This document shows, piece after piece, positions 6,217 to 10,705 of a stretch of DNA of 10,705 nt. This stretch comes from JBNJEM01 sp051745935 (lineage in GTDB: Bacteria; Planctomycetota; Planctomycetia; Pirellulales; Pirellulaceae): NCBI GenBank assembly GCA_051745935.1, contig JBNJEM010000233.1, forward strand, positions 1-10,705, read 5' to 3'. The first letter of the stretch is position 1. Each line of letters starts with the position of its first letter. The translations under genes were made by a program, and so were the position numbers. Below the pieces are notes generated by a model. The model saw nothing but the letters and a program-made list of their open reading frames with translations. It was not told the origin of the DNA and did no database searches.

Positions 6217-6585
6217 ATGAACGTAAGTGAGCGTGCGGCTCAAATCTGGTCGGTCCTCGCCCTGGCGGCGCACAATCGTCAGGTGCTGACCTACAACATG
6301 GTGGCGCGGGTTACCGGCATCGCTCGCGTCGGCCTGGGCCAGTGCCTGGAGCCCATCCAGTCATACTGCCTCGTGCATGACCTACATCCGCTCACCATTC
6401 TCGTGGTGAGCGAGAAGTCAGGCATGCCAGGCGTGGGCTTCATCGCTGCCCAGGACATTCCGCGGGCGCAGCAGGAAGTCTTCAAGTACGACTGGCTGGC
6501 GCGCGGCGGGCCAGCCCCCGAAGACTTCGAGAGGGCAGCCCGCGAGCGACCGTCCAACGGCGTTATCCAGGTGCCTGAGGAGTAG
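6217..6585 (+). CDS. Conserved 122-aa protein of unknown function
   Basis: I place the start at ATG 6217, behind CGGAGAG. An open extension upstream to 5809 runs through intron and attC DNA and is rejected. The product begins MNVSERAAQIWSVLALAAHN, followed by RQVLTYNMVARVTGI, LGQCLEPIQSYCLVHDLHPL and TILVVSEKSGMPGVGFIA. The pattern LTY...G...LG..L..I..YC....LPPLT.LVV...G.PG.GF recurs in a widespread small uncharacterised family. Its layout resembles the winged-helix DNA-binding domain of alkyltransferase-like proteins, which is inference only. The C-terminus (FKYDWLARGGPAPEDFERAA) is charged. It starts 15 bases after the attC-like core, as expected of a cassette gene. Confidence 0.75.
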   Translation: MNVSERAAQIWSVLALAAHNRQVLTYNMVARVTGIARVGLGQCLEPIQSYCLVHDLHPLTILVVSEKSGMPGVGFIAAQDIPRAQQEVFKYDWLARGGPAPEDFERAARERPSNGVIQVPEE

Positions 6586-6681
6586 CCACGCTTTTCACCG
6601 GTTTGGGCGGCGTATCGTTCGCCAAGGATTCGCGATACAATCGAGTGGGGTTGCTGCCAAGAGCGCACGCGAATCGCGGAG

Positions 6682-6690
6682 TTGAGGAGA
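6682..6690 (+). promoter_or_regulatory. Ribosome binding site of the DUF433 gene
   Basis: TTGAGGAGA ends six bases before ATG 6697 and supports that start over the upstream in-frame TTG. A -10-like TACAAT at 6636-6641 may mark a promoter, but no good -35 box is seen. Confidence 0.5.
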
Positions 6691-6696
6691 CGTCAC

Positions 6697-6924
6697 ATGC
6701 AGATTGAGCGAATTACCCACAACCCTGCCGTCATGGGCGGGAAGCCTTGCATCCGTGGTCTGCGAGTTACGGTCGGTACCATCCTGGGGCTGCTGGCCAG
6801 CGGCACGTCGCGCGAGCGGATTCTGCAAGCATACCCCTACCTTGAGCCCGAAGACATTGATGCAGCGTTGGCCTACGCTGCTTGGCGGCTCGAAGAGCGC
6901 GAAGAACCGTTGGTTGTCACATGA
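6697..6924 (+). CDS. DUF433 antitoxin-like protein
   Basis: The product has 75 residues, from an ATG with TTGAGGAGA upstream. It reads as a full DUF433 domain: ITHNPAVMGGKPCIRGLRV at about 6-24, then TVGTILGLLASGTSRERIL, AYPYLEPEDIDAALAYAAW and an acidic-basic tail. DUF433 proteins have a helix-turn-helix-like fold and are the antitoxin half of VapBC45-type systems (named for the Mycobacterium tuberculosis pair). The TGA overlaps the next gene's ATG in ATGA, which indicates translational coupling with the DUF5615 toxin-like gene. It probably binds and neutralises that partner and may repress its own operon; this is inferred from the family. Confidence 0.85.
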   Translation: MQIERITHNPAVMGGKPCIRGLRVTVGTILGLLASGTSRERILQAYPYLEPEDIDAALAYAAWRLEEREEPLVVT

Positions 6925-7289
6925 GCGTGCAGCTTGTTGTGGACATGAACTTGTCGGTGGAGTGGATTGGCGAACTTGCGGCGCACGGCTGGTCTGCCGT
7001 CCACTGGTCCACGGTCGCTGACCCGCGTGCCGACGATTCGGTAATCATGGCGTGGGCACTCGCCAAGGGCCACGTCGTCTTTACCCACGACTTGGATTTC
7101 GGCACCATGCTCGCCCTGACCCATGCGACCGGACCGAGCGTACTGCAGGTTCGCGGCCAAAATGTCTTGCCCGAAGACATCGCGCCCGTGGTCATCGCCG
7201 CGCTGCGTCAACACGACGCCGCACTGGCGGCAGGGGCCTTGGTCGTCGTTGATCTGAAGAAGTCCCGTGTCAGGGTGCTGCCGTTGTAG
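6921..7289 (+). CDS. DUF5615 PIN-like toxin-type nuclease
   Basis: The product has 122 residues and starts at the ATG overlapping the antitoxin stop. It reads as a PIN-like DUF5615 protein: LVVDMNLSVEWIGEL with Asp8 and Asn10, DPRADDSVIMAWALAKGHVV with Asp38/Asp39, and FTHDLDFGTM with Asp57 and Asp59, the usual acidic cluster for metal-dependent RNA cleavage. LQVRGQNVLPEDIAPVVIAA forms the conserved second half. No residue is obviously missing, so the toxin may be active. Together with the gene before it, it forms a likely type II toxin-antitoxin pair, a content often seen in cassette arrays, where it may stabilise the array. Its stop lies 11 bases before truncated intron DNA. Confidence 0.85.
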   Translation: MSVQLVVDMNLSVEWIGELAAHGWSAVHWSTVADPRADDSVIMAWALAKGHVVFTHDLDFGTMLALTHATGPSVLQVRGQNVLPEDIAPVVIAALRQHDAALAAGALVVVDLKKSRVRVLPL

Positions 7290-7300
7290 GAAACGTCGAA

Positions 7301-7372
7301 ATCCGGTAGCCGGGCGGGTTGCCCCGCCCAGCCCCACGCCACCTAGCAAGCGGGTCCGCACTAGGCGGTTCC
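7301..7372 (-). ncRNA. Group II intron domains V and VI, second copy
   Basis: It is identical to the first copy's domain V, including the CGC triad and the GCGGACCCGC hairpin, and to its GCAA-capped domain VI stem. One base differs near the 3' terminus (ACCGGAT instead of ACCCGAT). Confidence 0.75.
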
Positions 7373-7610
7373 ACGAAAAGGAGCAATCTGCCCCCAGAGC
7401 TGCTTGAGCGAGGGAAGCCCTGGTTGCTCCCGCCACTTGTTCGCCCGTCGCGTAGCGCATGGCAGGCGTCCGAGACATCCGCCAGTAGCGTTTGCGACTG
7501 CTCGCGTGCTTGACGGCCATCTCCAGGTCCACGGCCAGTTGCACCAGGTGGCGGACCTTGGTGCGGGGATAACGCCACTGTTTCCAGTAACACATCCGCG
7601 CCCGACGGCG
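7361..7610 (-). pseudogene. Maturase-domain fragment of group II intron reverse transcriptase
   Basis: Read on minus it gives WKQWRYPRTKVRHLVQLAVD and later YWRMSRTPAMRYAT. After a one-base frameshift comes NKWREQPGLPSLKQLWGQIA, with the stop at 7361-7363. No start and no polymerase domain are present. The frameshift is at the same base as in the copy at 4908-5377. Confidence 0.85.
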
Positions 7611-7618
7611 AATCGGGC

Positions 7619-7671
7619 GTTTTGAAAATGGAAGATCTCTCGCGCCGACCGGGTGATCGGTAACGTTATGT
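7619..7671 (+). other. Right half of a third attC-like site
   Basis: GTTTTGAAAATGG, then GCGCCGACCGGGTGATCGG and GTTATGT at 7665-7671 line up with the right half of attC-like site 2 (GTTTTGAATGG, CGGCGGCCCGGTGATGC, GTTCGAC). The left arm seems to have been lost with the 5' part of the intron. A possible left edge is AAC at 7292-7294, just before the intron 3' end. Confidence 0.45.
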
Positions 7672-7679
7672 GTTGTGGA

Positions 7680-7699
7680 CCGATGAGAATTGTCATCGG
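7680..7699 (+). other. Hairpin between attC-like site 3 and the PIN stub
   Basis: CCGATGA and TCATCGG form a perfect 7-bp stem around a 6-base loop, 6 bases ahead of the GAGGAG ribosome binding site. It may be part of the cassette's leader. Its role is unknown. Confidence 0.45.
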
Positions 7700-7724
7700 G
7701 CGGTCGAGGAGTTAAATTCGACGC

Positions 7725-7850
7725 ATGATTGTTTACCTCGATACGTGCGCCATTCAACGTCCGTTTGACGACCAGTCCCGGCTCCGCATTGCACTGGAGG
7801 CGGAGGCCGTGCTCGGCATCAATACGTCAAAATCGGTTCCTCGAGCGTGA
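7725..7850 (+). pseudogene. PIN-domain (VapC-like) gene, only the first 32 codons kept
   Basis: The ATG at 7725 follows GAGGAG (7706-7711). The first codons give MIVYLDTCAIQRPFDDQSR, then IALEAEAVLGI, the standard start of a PIN-domain ribonuclease with the first catalytic Asp (residue 6). Family similarity ends at about 7820. The remaining codons to TGA 7848-7850 read backwards through the minus-strand gene and are foreign to the family. About 100 residues, with the other catalytic acids, are missing. This is where the cassette array ends, so the stub marks a deletion or recombination joint. Confidence 0.75.
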
Positions 7851-9894
7851 CTGTATTCCCGGACTTGTACGGTTTATATGGGGCCTGCTTCACGGGCAAG
7901 GGACGCTGCCGCCGCTTGACCGGTTTCATGAACCGCACCTCGCGGATAATTGACCCGCCCCGCTCGGATGAAACGAATGTCAGAAAATCCTCCAGCTCAG
8001 GCGAGACGCGGTCGGTAGCCAGCCCCAATCGGACCTCGGCAAGCTGTTCCGTTTCGCTGCGGATGATCCGCGCCGCGAAAGGGGCGAACCGATTCAGCTT
8101 CAGATTCTCAAAACCACGGCCCCGCCCATCCAAGCCGGCCTCGAAAATGATAGCCGCTCGCATCTGGTTGATCTCCTCGCTGATCAGCATGCCGACGGCC
8201 TGCCCTTCGGTCACCATTTCTCGGGCCGCTCGGTAGGTAAGCCCTGGCTCGAAACGGATTTTGGGCGCCCGTGGATTGGCCCGCTCATACGCCCGGGCCA
8301 GGCGACTGACCACTTCGAGGATAGGCCATCCCATCGTCAGCCGCGCAAGTCGCACCGACAGTGCGCCCCCCGCCTCGTCCCCCGTTGCGACCGGTCGCAG
8401 GTAAAGCAGCCCCTTGATCAGTCTTTTCAGCGGAAGTCGGTCGCCAAGGTTCACGCGAAATTCGCCCTCTACGGTTGCCACCTCGTACAATTCGCCGGTG
8501 CGCGCGTTCTCGATGGTCACCTGCACTTCCGTGTCTTCCGTTTCCGGCACTACCTCACCGCGCAGTTCGGTCGCTTCGCTGAAATCCCGGGCGAACGCAG
8601 TAACGATTCCCCGACCCGGCTTGGCCGTAGTTATTCGCAGCCCGCCGTCGGCCCCTTCCCGCCGGGCACCCGGCTCGCTCAGCCACCGGGAAAGGTTGCC
8701 CACTCCATTAGCCATGTAGAGCGGTCCATCCGCCACGTGCAGCACCTTGCCGTCTTCGCCGTATACGAACAGCGCGCCCGGCGCCTCGTGAACGTCGTGG
8801 AGGAAACGCTCGCGGACCCGAGCGGCATCCTGTTCGTCATAGAAAGCGAAGGAGAAGCGAAACCGCGCCGCTTCTCCCGGCTCCAGTTTGCCACCGCGTA
8901 GGCCAGAGAGCCGCAGCTTCGATCCCGGCCCCCCGGCAAAGCGGAAGTAGCCCGTGCCGATTTGTTCGTTTTGCCAGCCCGCGTCCGGCTAATGTGGAAT
9001 GTACCCCAGCGCGTAGCCGGTGGCCCGATTGTGCCACAGCTGGGCTCTACGTTCGGCGAGGGTATTCAGGTTGCGGCGGTCTCCTTCGAGTAGTTCCAAG
9101 CCGTCACCCATCTCCCCATCGAGAACTCGCAGCGCCCCGGCGTTTTGCGCCTGCTCGGAAGTGTTGGTGATCGCGATTTCGACGTCGAGCCGCCGAGCAT
9201 CCCGGTTGAAGATGAATCGGTCCTCGATGCGGAAATGCACCGTCTCGTCGTCGGCGTCGCGGACGTCGCGCACCCGGCTGACCGTGTTCCGCACATTCCC
9301 GCCGGTCGTCCGCTGCTGCACCGCCTCGACGGTGTAGCGTTGCCGCTCCGGCTTGAGCGTGAAATCGAGCAGGAGGGCGTCGTTGCGGCGGTCGCGAACT
9401 TCGTACACGTCGCGGGCATCGTAGGGCCAGGGGCTGTCGGGCGGAAAACGTCGCGGTCGCTCGTCGGTCTCTTCCCAATAGGTGGGCAGCTCGCAGCGGA
9501 GGTAACGATTTTCCAAGTGGGGATCGTTCCACATGTACTCGGCCCAGGCTGCCCCTGCGTTGTCCTGGTGTGGAAGACGCGGAGCCGCTTCCGCCTGCAG
9601 TGTCACCTTGCGCCCGCTGTGCGGGGGCACCTCCACGCGGAGGACCAATTCGTCGGGCCGGCCGTCCCCATCGGTGTCGTCCACCTGGCTGGGCAATTTG
9701 ACGCCGTCGTCCCCCGTGACCGAGATCGCCTCGCGGCACAGGTGGTCCGGCAGGTCAACCAGAGGGATTGTCACCGGAGACGCGACGGCACGATCGCTCA
9801 TGTTCACCACGCTGAGCTCGTACGCGCAGGCCGGCATGCCGCGGCCTGCGACGGCCGCTCCCATTAACAAGACGCACACACGGAGGCGGATCAT
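7819..9894 (-). pseudogene. Secreted DUF4861-like protein, one frame split by TAG
   Basis: One frame of 692 codons runs from ATG 9892-9894 (GGGGAG upstream) to TGA at 7819-7821, broken only by TAG at 8989-8991. The first part (301 residues) starts with a Sec signal peptide (MIRLRVCVLLMGAAVAG...ACA). It then shows PLVDLPDHLCREAISV and DDTDGDGRPDELVLRV (residues about 72-87), a DxDxDG-type pattern seen in DUF4861-like carbohydrate-related proteins. Just past the TAG the frame continues sensibly: PDAGWQNEQIGTGYFRFAGG, later FSFAFYDEQDAARVRERFL, and on for 389 residues with no other break. A recent nonsense mutation or stop readthrough explains this best. The enzymatic role is unknown, and DUF4861 is my recollection of the pattern. 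The stop codon lies exactly at the cassette-array border, so the original C-terminus may also be altered. Confidence 0.7.
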
Positions 9895-9950
9895 GGCAGC
9901 TCCCCTTCAGAAAAACACCCCGGAAGGTGTTAGAACAGTTTTCCAGCTCC

Positions 9951-10015
9951 TAACAAAACCTGGTTTCCGCTTCCAAAACTCCCTGACTGACAGCAAACCT
10001 GCAATGGTTTTGTTA
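9951..10015. other. Inverted repeat upstream of the split secreted-protein gene
   Basis: TAACAAAACC at 9951-9960 and GGTTTTGTTA at 10006-10015 form a perfect 10-bp stem with a 45-base loop. It lies 57 bases upstream of the minus-strand gene start. The AAC/GTT edges recall an attC, but the cores do not match well. It could also be a transcription terminator for the upstream unit or a regulatory hairpin. Confidence 0.4.
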
Positions 10016-10079
10016 TGGCTCCTCAGTAAGCTCGAATGGGGGCTGAGCATCGGTGAAGTTTTGGGGGTAGGCTCGTAAC

Positions 10080-10403
10080 GCCGACGACAGTTCAGCCCGG
10101 CGGCTGTTCGCCACAGCGCCCCTTCATTACGGTCGCAAGGTGGGATTACCGCACCTCTCCCGACACACAAAAGTTGCATGCAGGCTACCGTGTAGATAAG
10201 CACGGTCCACACCGAGACAGGTTACACCGCCCACCAGCTCCGGACGCTCCTTGGTTCGATGGGGTTGCCCCGCCTGCCGGTCTATGATAACAGGAAGACA
10301 GCCGGACGCAATCAATTGTCGGCAGTGGCGTCAAGGCAAAAGCATTCGGCAGCAGCACAGGGGACTTACACCCCACAAGTTGTACACCCCAAGGGACAAG
10401 CAC
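10080..10403 (-). mobile_element. Probable 5' remnant of another group II intron
   Basis: On minus it begins near 10403 with GTGCTTGTCCCTTGGGGTG, a better match to the GUGYG start than the first intron. The 32-bp element shared with the first intron then falls at the same distance from the end. Beyond that the two differ. The remaining DNA is GC-rich and hairpin-prone (for example GGGGCAACCCC, and GTGGACCGTG...CACGGT), with no gene in any frame I trust. No reverse-transcriptase or domain V sequence follows before 9894. The inner limit is a guess. Confidence 0.45.
10357..10388 (-). repeat. 32-bp perfect repeat, second copy
   Basis: Perfect match to 6073-6104 in the same orientation. See that entry for the core. 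Confidence 0.9.
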
Positions 10404-10437
10404 CCTAAAATGGATGCGTTCACGCGGGCGGATCCGA

Positions 10438-10469
10438 GGTTGGACCACCTCCAACCAGTCGACTGGTTG
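10438..10469. promoter_or_regulatory. Two overlapping, mutually exclusive hairpins
   Basis: GGTTGGA (10438-10444) pairs with TCCAACC (10450-10456). CAACCAGTCGACTGGTTG (10452-10469) is a perfect 18-bp palindrome. The two share CAACC (10452-10456), so only one can form at a time in RNA. As DNA the palindrome could be an operator. It lies just outside the 5' end of the intron-like DNA at 10403. Confidence 0.5.
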
Positions 10470-10623
10470 TTACACCGGGACACACACGCCCCGCTCGACA
10501 TGGGTTCCGCTAATACAAGATAAAATGACAGCTCTGCAGTGTGCCAGCTTCTTCGAGCTCTGAATACGGACCGAGGCATCGTCGCGCGGCCATGTCTCCC
10601 CGAACGATCGTGCTAGCAGTTAT

Positions 10624-10653
10624 TTGACAAGATGACAGCGCGGCGGGTATATT
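10624..10653 (+). promoter_or_regulatory. Sigma-70-type promoter pointing out of the window
   Basis: TTGACA at 10624-10629 and TATATT at 10648-10653 are separated by 18 bases, a strong -35 and a good -10. Downstream, GAGG at 10692-10695 precedes a GTG at 10699 that may start a gene beyond the window. The rest of 10470-10623 shows nothing I can assign. Confidence 0.5.
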
Positions 10654-10705
10654 CAGGGCAACGCGCGAACTGCGGGCAGATCTCATGAATCGAGGGATGT
10701 GAACG

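Larger units (their letters stand above)
7301..7618 (-). mobile_element. Second group II intron copy, only the 3' third left
   Basis: The sequence matches 4848-5163 with about 20 substitutions and no indels; the first 75 bases (domains V-VI) differ at one base only. It starts at the same 3' terminus (GGTAGCC at 7305) and stops at about 7616, inside the maturase domain, where attC-like sequence begins. The 5' ribozyme and the rest of the reverse transcriptase are missing. It carries the same one-base frameshift as the other copy. Confidence 0.85.

Noticed and set aside
6873..7757. A 294-residue minus-strand frame covering the toxin gene and the intron fragment
   Set aside because: Only the stretch of about 7430-7610 is real maturase sequence. 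The rest is antisense to the DUF5615 gene and to attC and PIN DNA.
8989..8991. TAG read as pyrrolysine
   Set aside because: Nothing in the window suggests the pyrrolysine machinery, and the protein is not of a type known to use it. Mutation, error or simple readthrough is more likely.
9145..9867. A 240-residue + strand frame opposite the secreted-protein gene
   Set aside because: It is antisense to a frame with a signal peptide and conserved motifs, and its composition is typical of a shadow in GC-rich DNA.
1..10705. CRISPR array, tRNA or rRNA genes
   Set aside because: No regularly spaced short repeats and no tRNA- or rRNA-like sequences were seen by eye on either strand.

Overview
The window is probably from a planctomycete-like bacterium. 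The composition is GC-rich. One small membrane protein begins with the MNxxxxNPYDPPSA pattern often seen in Pirellulales-type proteins, and there is a large Tat-exported sugar-active protein and a secreted protein with DxDGDGxPDE repeats. This assignment rests on recall of protein style, not on a marker gene.

Layout. Bases 1-200 carry a 96-nt segment that recurs inside the group II intron described below. Bases 479-2359 (+) encode a Tat-exported polysaccharide-deacetylase-like protein with a strong ribosome binding site. Bases about 2550-7820 look like a stretch of integron-type gene cassettes with no integrase in view. All cassette genes are on + and most are small: a frameshifted unknown gene, a DUF4160/DUF2442 pair with the first gene frameshifted, a membrane protein, a winged-helix-like protein, a 122-aa conserved unknown, a DUF433/DUF5615 toxin-antitoxin-like pair, and the first 32 codons of a PIN-domain gene. 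One attC-like site is clean (3433-3516). Two more are interrupted by group II intron DNA on the minus strand.

The intron copy at 4848-6117 keeps its 5' ribozyme and its domain V/VI, but its reverse transcriptase is collapsed: the N-terminal start is joined to the C-terminal maturase domain. A second copy at 7301-7618 keeps only the 3' third and carries the same maturase frameshift. The orientation (opposite to the cassettes), the insertion in attC stems and the CGC-type domain V all fit group IIC-attC introns.

Bases 7819-9894 (-) are one long secreted-protein frame of 692 codons, cut by a single in-frame TAG at 8989-8991. The cassette region abuts its stop codon exactly. Bases about 10080-10403 (-) look like the 5' part of another intron, sharing a perfect 32-bp element with the first. 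Beyond it lie overlapping hairpins and a promoter-like sequence pointing out of the window.

Overall this is an accessory region where a cassette array has been repeatedly hit by a retroelement and is partly decaying. Two toxin-antitoxin-like pairs and a PIN stub fit the known enrichment of such modules in integrase-less cassette arrays.
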